Of a stretch of 41,139 nt of DNA, positions 17,084-24,992 are shown in pieces (positions within the stretch are counted from its first letter, which is position 1; each line of letters begins with the position of its first letter). The notes beneath the pieces are model-generated. The model was not told the DNA's origin. It saw only the letters and a list, made by a program, of their open reading frames with translations, and did no database searches. A program made the translations under genes and the position numbers. Source of the stretch: Methanomethylovorans sp. (GTDB lineage: Archaea; Halobacteriota; Methanosarcinia; Methanosarcinales; Methanosarcinaceae); assembly GCA_014361205.1 (NCBI GenBank), contig JACIVZ010000007.1, positions 1-41,139 on the forward strand, given 5' to 3'.

Positions 17084-17149
17084 CAATAAATAATAACACT
17101 TATTCGTGGGCAATCACTTTCCTTTAAAATGACAGGAGCGTGTTATGCA

Positions 17150-17758
17150 ATGGTTTTGGGTGCACAATGGGACCTTGAAACTGACACATCCATTAATGAA
17201 ATCCGTAAAGAAATGTCAGTTCGTGAAGTAATGACCACAAATTTGGTCGTTGCAGATATAAATAAGAGTGTTCTTGAAATTGCCCAAGAGATGATCCGCC
17301 AGAAAGTAGGTAGTGTGATCATCACTGATGATGGTGATCCTGTGGGAATAATAACCGAGACAGATATCATCAGCAAAGTGGTAATAAATGATGCGGTCCC
17401 AAGTACAGTTGTGGCAGGTCAGATAATGTCTTCTCCCATCATAGCAACAAAACCATCAACAAACGTCATAGAAGCTGCAGAACAAATGACTAGATGCAAT
17501 ATCCGAAGGCTTGCAGTAATAGATGGTGACAAAATAGTAGGTATTATTACCGACAGGGATATGCTTGCAATATCTCCCAGTCTTAACACCATTCTTGAAA
17601 GCCTGATCGAATTGCATCGAGACGAGAGTAATTTTGAAGATGAGTCTGGGGTAGAAAGAGGAATATGCCAAGGATGTGGTGCATATACAGACCTTACCCT
17701 TATGAACGGACTAATGCTTTGTGAAGACTGCAAAGAAGAAGAAGGCTATTACGACTAG
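17150..17758 (+). CDS. CBS-pair protein with C-terminal zinc ribbon
   Basis: A 202-residue protein. One Bateman module formed by two CBS motifs (SVREVMTTNLVV to TDIISKVV, then AGQIMSSPIIAT to TDRDMLAISP) is followed by a linker and a zinc ribbon CQGCGAY with CEDC near the C terminus. CBS pairs bind adenosine ligands such as AMP, ATP, SAM or NAD; the ribbon may bind nucleic acid or protein. The frame is open from ATG 17129, but ATG 17150 has GGAG 12 bases upstream, while 17129 has no ribosome-binding site; either is possible. It is the first of five CBS genes. The stop codon sits in a terminator-like hairpin. Confidence 0.9.
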   Translation: MVLGAQWDLETDTSINEIRKEMSVREVMTTNLVVADINKSVLEIAQEMIRQKVGSVIITDDGDPVGIITETDIISKVVINDAVPSTVVAGQIMSSPIIATKPSTNVIEAAEQMTRCNIRRLAVIDGDKIVGIITDRDMLAISPSLNTILESLIELHRDESNFEDESGVERGICQGCGAYTDLTLMNGLMLCEDCKEEEGYYD

Positions 17759-17765
17759 CCTTTTT
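17742..17765 (+). terminator. Terminator or attenuator between first and second CBS genes
   Basis: AAGGCTA (17742-17748) and TAGCCTT (17756-17762) form a 7-bp stem with a 7-base loop, ending in TTTTT (17761-17765). The TAG stop (17756-17758) is in the descending arm. This could separate the first CBS gene from the rest, or act as partial attenuation. Confidence 0.55.
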
Positions 17766-17800
17766 ACGAATAATATGTCCATTCTACATGGAGGATATCT

Positions 17801-18589
17801 ATGACAGTGGAGAGGATAATGTCAAAGAATCCCTTATATGTAAAAGAGACTGACTTTATGACCCATGCACGTCAAGTAATGCGGGATAATTTTTTGAGAG
17901 GTGTGCCCGTAGTAGATGATTCAATGAAAGTTAGTGGGATACTTACAGATGGAGATCTGCTTAAAATACGAGCAACCAAGTCCAACGTAACAGTAAAGGG
18001 ATATATTCATGTGGTGCCAATGATAACACCTGATATGGAGATATTGAAAGCTGCTCGTTTAATGCTTGATGCATCTCTCCACAGGGTACCCGTGGTATCT
18101 GGTTCAGATAGACTGTTAGTAGGAATCCTAAGTGATGTTGATATATTGGCAGCCATAAAACCCACAAAAAAATCTCCCAAAAATATAGGAGATATCATGG
18201 TGAAAAATGTGATAACCTGTTATCCTGATGATAGTGTATCTAAGGTTTGGCATCAGATGCTTGATTATGATTACACGGGAATACCAGTAATATCACATAA
18301 TGATGAAACTATTGGAATGATAACCAGAAGGGATATTATAAAAGCAGGTTACGCAAGAATAGGAGAAGTGGATGGAGAAGGTTCAAAAGCCGGTGAATCA
18401 CCTAAAGTTGAAAAGGTTATGTCTACTCCTATGTACACTTTACCCCCAGAAGCTTCCTTAAATGAAGCCATTGACAAAATCCTGCAATATGACATTGGAA
18501 GGATAGCTGTAGCCAGCAACAGGAAATTATTAGGCATCGTAAGCAGATCTGAATTATTATCTGCATGCCTTATAGGTACTGGTTTATGA
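17801..18589 (+). CDS. Four-CBS-motif protein (double Bateman module)
   Basis: A 262-residue protein made almost entirely of four CBS motifs. They begin at about residues 3 (VERIMSKNPLYV), 68 (HVVPMITPDM), 129 (IGDIMVKNVITC) and 203 (VEKVMSTPMYTL). Typical endings VSGILTDGDLL, LVGILSDVDIL, TIGMITRRDII and LLGIVSRSELL are visible. No catalytic or DNA-binding domain is fused. Expected to bind adenine nucleotides and to act on another protein. A strong GGAGGAT precedes ATG 17801. After the stop an 82-base gap contains a T-rich stretch (about 18622-18636) that could end transcription. Confidence 0.92.
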   Translation: MTVERIMSKNPLYVKETDFMTHARQVMRDNFLRGVPVVDDSMKVSGILTDGDLLKIRATKSNVTVKGYIHVVPMITPDMEILKAARLMLDASLHRVPVVSGSDRLLVGILSDVDILAAIKPTKKSPKNIGDIMVKNVITCYPDDSVSKVWHQMLDYDYTGIPVISHNDETIGMITRRDIIKAGYARIGEVDGEGSKAGESPKVEKVMSTPMYTLPPEASLNEAIDKILQYDIGRIAVASNRKLLGIVSRSELLSACLIGTGL

Positions 18590-18671
18590 AACTGGTAAAA
18601 CTATAATATTCAAAATTAGGACTTTTTTCTTTTTGGTCCCTGAAAGCTGTTAAACACAAGAATGTTTTATT

Positions 18672-19676
18672 GTGCCGGTGGTTGAATTGATAAAGAAAAG
18701 AACTAATTTGGTCACAGAAGATAGATTGAAATTCCAGAAAAATCCTGAATACAGAAATAACCATAAAAAAGACCCTGGTCTGTTCAGTAGTGCAAGTACG
18801 ATGGACGTATCACCTGTTGAATTCAAAGCCAAAATTTCAGAAAAAAAAGGTGATATGGATATTGTGGCCAAAAAAGATGTTATTACTCTGCCACCCACGA
18901 CAACTATCATGGGTGCCATAAAAACGATGACAAACAAAGGCTTTAGAAGAGTACCGATAGCAGATGCAGGCACAAAACGCCTTGAAGGAATAATAACTTC
19001 AATGGACATTGTGAATTTCTTAGGGGGTGGTTCGAAGAACCTGCTTGTAGAGAAATACTACAAAGGAAACTTGCTTGCAGCTATTAATGCTGAAGTGAGA
19101 GAGATAATGCAACAGGATGTAGCGTATATTACTTTAAAAGCAAGTATTTCTGATGCAGTGGAAATGATGATTCAAAGAAACATTGGCGGCTTACCTGTAG
19201 TCGATGAAGATAGCAGAGTATGTGCCATATTCACAGAAAGAGATTTTCTGGATCTGATAGCAGACACTATTGACTATGATTCCATTGGGAACTATATGAG
19301 TACAAAAGTGAAAACTGTACCCTTTGATACTACTATAGAAGAAGCGGCAAAAATAATGGTAAATCGAGGATTCCGGAGATTACCCATTGTAAAAGATGGA
19401 ATATTAATTGGTATTGTTACAGCATCTAATATAATGAATTTCCTGGGAAGTGGAAAAGCATTTGAAAAAATTATTACTGGTAATTTCCATGAGGCTTTCA
19501 GTGAGCCAATAACCTCACTTATAAACAAAGATGTAGTATGGGCTTCTTCAGATATGGATCTGGGAGATGCTGCAAGATTAATGATAGAGAAGAAAGTAGG
19601 TTCTCTACCAGTAATAGATAATGATGTGCTTTGCGGAATCATTACTGAAAGAGATTTCCTACGGGCTGTATATTAA
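18672..19676 (+). CDS. Four-CBS-motif protein with basic N-terminal extension
   Basis: A 334-residue protein. A basic, poorly conserved N terminus of about 60 residues precedes four CBS motifs (starting near 69, 137, 213 and 273). Endings include LEGIITSMDIV, VCAIFTERDFL, LIGIVTASNIM and LCGIITERDFL. The repeated FLGGGS/FLGSGK after motifs one and three shows that the two halves are duplicated. The start is uncertain: GTG 18672 gives the length stated; TTG 18687 has GGTGG six bases upstream and may be the true start. It sits third in the CBS array. Confidence 0.88.
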   Translation: MPVVELIKKRTNLVTEDRLKFQKNPEYRNNHKKDPGLFSSASTMDVSPVEFKAKISEKKGDMDIVAKKDVITLPPTTTIMGAIKTMTNKGFRRVPIADAGTKRLEGIITSMDIVNFLGGGSKNLLVEKYYKGNLLAAINAEVREIMQQDVAYITLKASISDAVEMMIQRNIGGLPVVDEDSRVCAIFTERDFLDLIADTIDYDSIGNYMSTKVKTVPFDTTIEEAAKIMVNRGFRRLPIVKDGILIGIVTASNIMNFLGSGKAFEKIITGNFHEAFSEPITSLINKDVVWASSDMDLGDAARLMIEKKVGSLPVIDNDVLCGIITERDFLRAVY

Positions 19677-19720
19677 ATATCCAAAACGGTAATTAATGAG
19701 TTAATAAGTGGAGGAAGTAA

Positions 19721-20569
19721 ATGAACGTTTCAGATATAATGAGCTCACCTGTCTTCATAATACGACCAGATGAGCCCGTATCACATGCAAGAAATCTAAT
19801 GCTTAAACACAAAATCAGCACTATTGTTGTTGTGGATGATGAAAAAATTCTTGGCGTTATCTCACAGGCAGATCTTAGCAAGAAGCTAGCTCAGGCAGAA
19901 CCCATATGGAGAAGGCGTCCTATCGACAAGATCCCTGTTAGTATGGTGATGACAGAAAATCCAATAACAATCTATCCAGAAGCTACAATCTCTCAAGCCA
20001 GCAACCTCATGCTTGAAAACAACATCAATTACCTTGTTGTGATGAAAAAAGGGCTTGTTGGGATTCTAACAGGAACAGATATTGTAAAATATATTTCCAG
20101 TCTCGACGATAAAAAATTCGATAAGAAAGTATATGAAATCATATCTGATGAGCCTATCCGAGTACATAGACATCACACAATTAACCACACAATAGAAGAG
20201 ATGGAAAAGAATAATGTTGAAGAAGTATTAGTTGTCGATGACGCGGAAAAGGTAGTAGGAATAATATCAGTCAGCAACGTTGCCCTTAACATAATGGCAG
20301 ACTCGAGTGGGGAATTTCCCACCAAAAACATCAAAATGACTCGGCGCTCTACATCTGGAGGTCAGAAGATATATAGGTACATAAAAGAAGTTCCTCTTGT
20401 TGCTGAAGATATTATGTCAGATATAGATACTGTCGTAAAATGGAATGATTCAGTGGTAAAAGCTGCTAAGCTGATTATAGCTGAAAACTCAAAAGTTCTG
20501 CCTGTAGAAAAGGATAACCAAATTGTTGGCGTTATCCGACGGAAAGACTTGATAAGAATAGCACAGTGA
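19721..20569 (+). CDS. Four-CBS-motif protein
   Basis: A 282-residue stand-alone CBS protein. Motifs start near residues 2 (VSDIMSSPVFII), 73 (VSMVMTENPITI), 138 (VYEIISDEPIRV) and 226 (AEDIMSDIDTVV), with endings ILGVISQADLS, LVGILTGTDIV, VVGIISVSNVA and IVGVIRRKDLI. A charged linker (about 197-222, MTRRSTSGGQKIYRYIKEVP) separates motifs three and four. GGAGG lies 9 bases before ATG 19721. The downstream gap is 36 bases, so co-transcription with the next CBS gene is likely. Ligand and partner are unknown. Confidence 0.92.
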   Translation: MNVSDIMSSPVFIIRPDEPVSHARNLMLKHKISTIVVVDDEKILGVISQADLSKKLAQAEPIWRRRPIDKIPVSMVMTENPITIYPEATISQASNLMLENNINYLVVMKKGLVGILTGTDIVKYISSLDDKKFDKKVYEIISDEPIRVHRHHTINHTIEEMEKNNVEEVLVVDDAEKVVGIISVSNVALNIMADSSGEFPTKNIKMTRRSTSGGQKIYRYIKEVPLVAEDIMSDIDTVVKWNDSVVKAAKLIIAENSKVLPVEKDNQIVGVIRRKDLIRIAQ

Positions 20570-20605
20570 AGGAACAAAAACGGAGATAATCTGAAGGTGA
20601 AAGAA

Positions 20606-21382
20606 ATGGAAGTAAAGGATATAATGACAGAGCCCCCAACTATCAATAAATCAGATACCCTATCCCACGCCCTTGATATTATGGAAAAGAAAGAAATGCG
20701 TCGACTTCTTGTGAAAAATGAAGATAAAATAGTTGGCATCCTTACTATGAGAAACCTTACGAGAGAACTTGGTACAAGAAAGAAGGGAAGTATGCCTGCA
20801 TCTTCACTGCATGTGGCTACAGCTGTTTCAGATAACTTTGTTAAGGTCTTCCCAGATGTTAAAGTGAAGGACGCAGTGGTTCTTATTGACAAGAATGAAG
20901 GAGTTATAATAGTCTGTAAGGACGAAAAAGTGATTGGGTGGGTAACCCCTGCAGAACTTCTCCGGACTAATAATTTCAATGGATATGCCGGGGAGTATAT
21001 GCAGAAAGAACCCATAATTGCAAGCCCAGGTGACCGAGTCAGTCATATTAGGCATCTGATGCTCGATAATAATATTGGAAGAGTTCCTATAATAGAAGAT
21101 GGCAAATTGGTAGGTATAGTCAGTGAAAGGGATGTGGTGAAGGCCATGAGAGCTTTCAGGGATATAGTTTCAGGCAACCAGCAGGAAGCCAGAATCAAGA
21201 ACCTGATTGTTGCAGATATCATGAAACGTAGCGTGAAAACAGTTAATACGAATACCCCCCTCTCAGATGTTGCAAAGATTATGCTTGAAGAGAATATCGG
21301 GGGTTTGCCTGTGCTTAACCTTGAAGGTGAGTTTGTAGGATTCATCACAAGAAGAAATCTGGTACATGCAATGGCTCAGTGA
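20606..21382 (+). CDS. Four-CBS-motif protein
   Basis: A 258-residue CBS protein, the fifth in the array. Motifs start near residues 2 ([12 protein letters not shown]), 68 ([13 protein letters not shown]), 130 ([12 protein letters not shown]) and 202 ([12 protein letters not shown]). Motif two is the most divergent, ending in [12 protein letters not shown]. The frame is open from GTG 20597, but ATG 20606 has AGGTGA at the right distance and is preferred. The stop is followed 1 base later by the ATG of the RNA ligase gene, so the two are very tightly coupled. This is the strongest hint in the sequence that the CBS proteins relate to RNA processing. Confidence 0.92.
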   Translation: MEVKDIMTEPPTINKSDTLSHALDIMEKKEMRRLLVKNEDKIVGILTMRNLTRELGTRKKGSMPASSLHVATAVSDNFVKVFPDVKVKDAVVLIDKNEGVIIVCKDEKVIGWVTPAELLRTNNFNGYAGEYMQKEPIIASPGDRVSHIRHLMLDNNIGRVPIIEDGKLVGIVSERDVVKAMRAFRDIVSGNQQEARIKNLIVADIMKRSVKTVNTNTPLSDVAKIMLEENIGGLPVLNLEGEFVGFITRRNLVHAMAQ

Positions 21383-21383
21383 C

Positions 21384-22550
21384 ATGGAAAAATATACCAT
21401 AACAGGTCTAAACATTGAAAAAGCCGCATCTTTTCTGGGAATTTCTGCTCAAAAGATGCAAGAGATAATAGAGAGAAGAGTATTGGTACCTAACTGGAAC
21501 GAGTACCAATACCTTTTTCGTTTTGAACATAAAGCTTTGAATATCGATATTGGCAGCGTCCTTGTACAAAAGGACGATGTTTTTAGTCTTATTTTCGGAT
21601 TTCCAAAAATCAAAAGGGCAATGCTACTTGGACCTGCTATCAGATCTAACTTCGGTACAATTTCAAAGGTTGCAGTAGAAGAAAAAATGAATGGATATAA
21701 TGTAAGAGTAATACTCCTAGAAGGAAAACTTGTAGCTCTTACACGCAGTGGTCACGTATGCCCTTATTCGTCAGAAAAAGCTAATAACTTATTAGACACT
21801 AGTTTCTTCATTGATAACCCCCAACTTGTTGTCTACGGAGAAATGGTAGGACCTGATAATCCATATGTTCCCCGGAAAATCTACGGGATAGATTCGTTGG
21901 ATTTCTTTGTTTTTGATATGAGACACAAAGATACAGGTTTGCCATTGCCCGTATATGAACGCAGAGAACTTTGTGAAAAATATGGCTTCAAACAGGTAAG
22001 GCTTTTTGGAGAATTCCATATCCAAGAAGCTGCAGATATGGTTACAAATATAATCCGGGATATTGGAAGGAAAGGGCATGAAGGCGTTGTGATTAAAGAT
22101 CCTGAGATGGTATTGCAGCCAATTAAATACACTGCTTCTCAAAGCAATTGTTCTGATCTGCAACATGCCATGAAAGTTTATAATGAAAGCGGAAGGGATT
22201 TTATATTCTCCAGAATAGTAAGAGAAGGCTTCCAGTCGGTGGAATGGGAAGAAAGTGAAGAGGAGTTCAGAAAACGTTGCCTGCAATTGGGAGAAAGTAT
22301 CCTTCGGCCTATGAAAGAATCTATAATAAAGGTCAGGGATGGAGAAAGGGTTACAGAAGAGTTCACTTTACGAGTAAAAGACAGAATTACACTATTAAAG
22401 TTTGAGGAGTACATGAGAAGACTTGGAATGGATATAATATTTAGTGAACCTAAGATTGTGGATGATGAATATCTGGTATATATGACAAAAATCAACAAGA
22501 GTACCAGTGATAAAACTTTGGCTATGTGGGAAGGCCAGTTATGGTCATGA
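21384..22550 (+). CDS. ATP-dependent RNA ligase, Pab1020/Rnl3 family
   Basis: A 388-residue nucleotidyltransferase. Motif I is K101-M-N-G in VEEKMNGYNVRV (adenylated lysine). Motif III is seen in LVVYGEMVG, IIIa in DFFVFDMR, motif IV in HEGVVIKDP and motif V in QPIKYT. The size and the ~130-residue C-terminal domain match the archaeal Pab1020 family, which joins and circularises RNA in vitro as a homodimer. ATG 21384 was chosen over upstream in-frame 21366 because it starts 1 base after the CBS gene stop. In vivo RNA substrates are poorly known. The annotation DNA ligase would be a common mislabel. Confidence 0.9.
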   Translation: MEKYTITGLNIEKAASFLGISAQKMQEIIERRVLVPNWNEYQYLFRFEHKALNIDIGSVLVQKDDVFSLIFGFPKIKRAMLLGPAIRSNFGTISKVAVEEKMNGYNVRVILLEGKLVALTRSGHVCPYSSEKANNLLDTSFFIDNPQLVVYGEMVGPDNPYVPRKIYGIDSLDFFVFDMRHKDTGLPLPVYERRELCEKYGFKQVRLFGEFHIQEAADMVTNIIRDIGRKGHEGVVIKDPEMVLQPIKYTASQSNCSDLQHAMKVYNESGRDFIFSRIVREGFQSVEWEESEEEFRKRCLQLGESILRPMKESIIKVRDGERVTEEFTLRVKDRITLLKFEEYMRRLGMDIIFSEPKIVDDEYLVYMTKINKSTSDKTLAMWEGQLWS

Positions 22551-22600
22551 AAAAATATTGATATAATACATTCGTAATTTAATACAAAACAGGTGTCACT

Positions 22601-23638
22601 ATGACAAAAATTACTATTATAGGAAGCAAGCAAAGTGGTAAATCAACACTAGCTGCCAAACTGGGAAAAAAAGGGAATGTATCTGATATCACAATGTATG
22701 ATTATGCTAAAGGTGATAAAATACTGACAATTATTGATCCTACGGGCTATCCTGATTCTGTTAAACCACTGATTGCTTCCCTTAACCTTTCAGATATTGC
22801 TGTCCTATGTGTGCCTCCCACTGGTCTGGATGTATATGCAGGAGAATGTATTGTCTGTCTGGAGTGTATGGGATACAAACATGGTCTTGTATTACTTACA
22901 AAATCTGATACTACTTACCCACAAGCAACAGATGAATTGAAGACAAAATTGCAGAAGATTACAAAAGGTACAGTACTTGAACATTGGGAACATATAATAG
23001 TATCCACTAAAACCTTTGAAGGAATGGAGGAGTTCAAGGAAAAAATTTTTAATATTGGTGAGGAAATCGATGAAGAGAATATAAAAAAAGCTACTCTTCC
23101 ACCAAGGGTTATGATTGATCAATCTTTCAATGTTACAGGAATTGGCTGTGTTGTACTTGGCATTGTGACACAAGGTACCATTAAAACAAAGGATAAAATG
23201 GTAGCATACCCTATCAAAAAACCTTTGGAAATCAGGTCAATACAGATGCATGATGTGGATGTTAAAACTGCTGCCTGTGGAGCAAGAGTAGGCCTTGCAC
23301 TTAAGGGAATCCAGTCAAAGGATATTGATAGAGGATATGTCCTTTCAAATGATGAAATTGTCAGTAAGGATATTAAAATAAAATGCAAAATTTTGCCTTT
23401 ATCTAAGGGTTTCAATATTGGAAACGTGTTGCATGTATTCGTTGGATTACAATCAGCCCCTCTGCGTGTCAATTGCATAGAAAAAAATGGAAAAAATACA
23501 GATAGTGCCTCAGGAGGAGATGAATGCATCCTTGAACTCACAGGCACTAAGGAAATATCTTATTCACAACAGGATAGGTTCATACTCACAAATCTGGACG
23601 AAAAACAAAGGTTTTTAGGATATGGCTTTCTTCAATGA
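22601..23638 (+). CDS. SelB-like translational GTPase homologue (aSelBL)
   Basis: A 345-residue protein with an EF-Tu/SelB-like G domain and one or two beta-barrel domains. The P-loop GSKQSGKS is intact (residues 8-15). The G3 element reads D46-PTGY instead of DxPGH, and G4 reads TKSD (100-103) instead of NKxD. This combination of an intact P-loop and eroded G3 fits the archaeal SelB-like family aSelBL, which is distinct from selenocysteine SelB. Domain 2 (about 187-260) contains TGIGCVVLGIVTQGTIKTKDK, like EF-Tu domain II. GGTG precedes ATG 22601. Function is unproven; ribosome-related binding is inferred. Downstream gene is convergent with no spacer. Confidence 0.82.
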   Translation: MTKITIIGSKQSGKSTLAAKLGKKGNVSDITMYDYAKGDKILTIIDPTGYPDSVKPLIASLNLSDIAVLCVPPTGLDVYAGECIVCLECMGYKHGLVLLTKSDTTYPQATDELKTKLQKITKGTVLEHWEHIIVSTKTFEGMEEFKEKIFNIGEEIDEENIKKATLPPRVMIDQSFNVTGIGCVVLGIVTQGTIKTKDKMVAYPIKKPLEIRSIQMHDVDVKTAACGARVGLALKGIQSKDIDRGYVLSNDEIVSKDIKIKCKILPLSKGFNIGNVLHVFVGLQSAPLRVNCIEKNGKNTDSASGGDECILELTGTKEISYSQQDRFILTNLDEKQRFLGYGFLQ

Positions 23639-24142
23639 TTATTTTTTGGGAGAAAGCTGTTTAAAGCCATCCAAGATTGATGGCCTTTCCACTGCTTTTG
23701 TAAGAGAAGTATTTTCTGGTAAATCTGTAAATTGAGGCATTTCTAGAGGAGCTGGAGAGCTTGCCTGAAAAGAATCTTTTTTTCTGAAAGAATTGTCAAT
23801 TCCTGAACTTTTATTCGGCTTAGGATGCTGAATCGGTGAAGATGCAGGCAATGTTTTATTCCCATCCAGAGATTTCTTTGAAAAACCTGCCTTCATATCA
23901 CGTTCTCTGTTTCTGGCACCCTCTGATTTACCACATTCATAATTTTCCTTGACAAAATTTCCAAGACCACCTTGGGATGCATATTCATAAAGTGCATTAA
24001 ATCTATCTTTTACCCATCCTATCTCGGAATGTTTATGATAACCCACTTCAAAACCCAGTTCATAGGAGCTTTTTATAAGTATCTGCTTCTGAGCTTCTGT
24101 GAGTTCTATTTTACTTTCATGTTTCTTAAATATCCTGACCAT
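23639..24142 (-). CDS. Hypothetical protein paired with a KaiC-like ATPase
   Basis: I do not recognise this 167-residue protein. The first ~90 residues (KIELTEAQKQILIKSSYELGF and ENYECGKSEGARNRERD) look helical and charged; the rest is Pro/Ser/Lys-rich and probably disordered, with only a short C-terminal conserved-looking stretch. There are no membrane segments. Its stop directly abuts that of the aSelBL gene on the other strand. It starts 12 bases after the KaiC-like ATPase, so is likely in its operon and may be a partner or output protein. The gene call is supported by a full-length frame and operon spacing. Confidence 0.7.
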   Translation of the reverse strand: MVRIFKKHESKIELTEAQKQILIKSSYELGFEVGYHKHSEIGWVKDRFNALYEYASQGGLGNFVKENYECGKSEGARNRERDMKAGFSKKSLDGNKTLPASSPIQHPKPNKSSGIDNSFRKKDSFQASSPAPLEMPQFTDLPENTSLTKAVERPSILDGFKQLSPKK

Positions 24143-24154
24143 GAAATCAATCCA

Positions 24155-24898
24155 TTATTCAAGATATCCTTCTATTTTCAGACCTTTCTCAGTGAACTGC
24201 ACAGTGCGCATATTACAATCATGCTTTGTTCCTCTCATTTTTATAATTTGTATTGCTCTGGTCATATTCTTATCATAAAGGAAATTATGCATGAAAATGA
24301 CGCCATGTGCTGCGAACTGCTCTGTAGAGTAGGCTGTGGGATCTGTCAATTCTCCTATCAGTATGGTGGTACAGCCGAGCTTCTTGAGGTTCCTTATGAA
24401 CCTTGTCATCTCCTTTTCCTGTAAAGAAATATCCTTTGTTGTAAAACGGATAGCAGATACTGAATCCAATACGAGTCTTTTTACATTATATTCTGTCACA
24501 TAAGCAGCTATTTCTTTGAATACCATTGCAGGAGAAGGTGCCTCACTTTCAAGAGAAGTTCTGTTTACCTCATAGTGAGTGGATAGAAGCTCATTTTGCT
24601 CGTCTATGTACCCATATTCCATCCTCGGACCTAAGTCTGCAAACAATAGTTTCTTCATTTTTAAAAGTGGAATCACATTTAATGAATAATTAGACATATC
24701 ATCAATTATATTTTGGGGACTTTCCAATAGAGTTACATACAGACCTACATCGCCTAGGGTAGCACCATGTGCAAGGAATTGTACACAGAATGTTGTTTTA
24801 CCACTACCTGGCGGACCACTTATAAGATACACCCTTTCAGAGAGGAGACCTCCCTGAACGAGTTCATCAAAACCTTCTATTCCTGTTTGTATTCTCAT
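24155..24898 (-). CDS. KaiC-like RecA-superfamily ATPase, single domain
   Basis: A 247-residue protein with one KaiC-type RecA domain. N-terminal TGIEGFDELVQGGL is typical of archaeal KaiC-like proteins. Walker A is GPPGSGKT (28-35), and Walker B is near RLVLDSVSA (about 140-148). It lacks the second KaiC domain and the serine/threonine phosphorylation region of cyanobacterial KaiC. Such proteins in archaea are linked to signalling, motility or regulation, without a common role. AAGG directly precedes ATG 24898. It is divergent from the SpoIIM-family membrane protein, with a short AT-rich shared promoter (24899-24992). Confidence 0.9.
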   Translation of the reverse strand: MRIQTGIEGFDELVQGGLLSERVYLISGPPGSGKTTFCVQFLAHGATLGDVGLYVTLLESPQNIIDDMSNYSLNVIPLLKMKKLLFADLGPRMEYGYIDEQNELLSTHYEVNRTSLESEAPSPAMVFKEIAAYVTEYNVKRLVLDSVSAIRFTTKDISLQEKEMTRFIRNLKKLGCTTILIGELTDPTAYSTEQFAAHGVIFMHNFLYDKNMTRAIQIIKMRGTKHDCNMRTVQFTEKGLKIEGYLE

Positions 24899-24992
24899 CC
24901 TTAATCCTCATCTGCGATGGAATAAGATAATATATTTATAAACTAATATATAAGGCATACGTTCATAAAATTTAATTGGAACTGTACAACAG

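Noticed and set aside
17129-17149. Upstream ATG as start of the first CBS gene
   Set aside because: It lacks a ribosome-binding site, whereas GGAG precedes ATG 17150. Not excluded, since the transcript would cover both.
20362-21015. 217-residue open frame on the minus strand
   Set aside because: It is antisense to two well-supported CBS genes and shows serine/phenylalanine-rich shadow composition.
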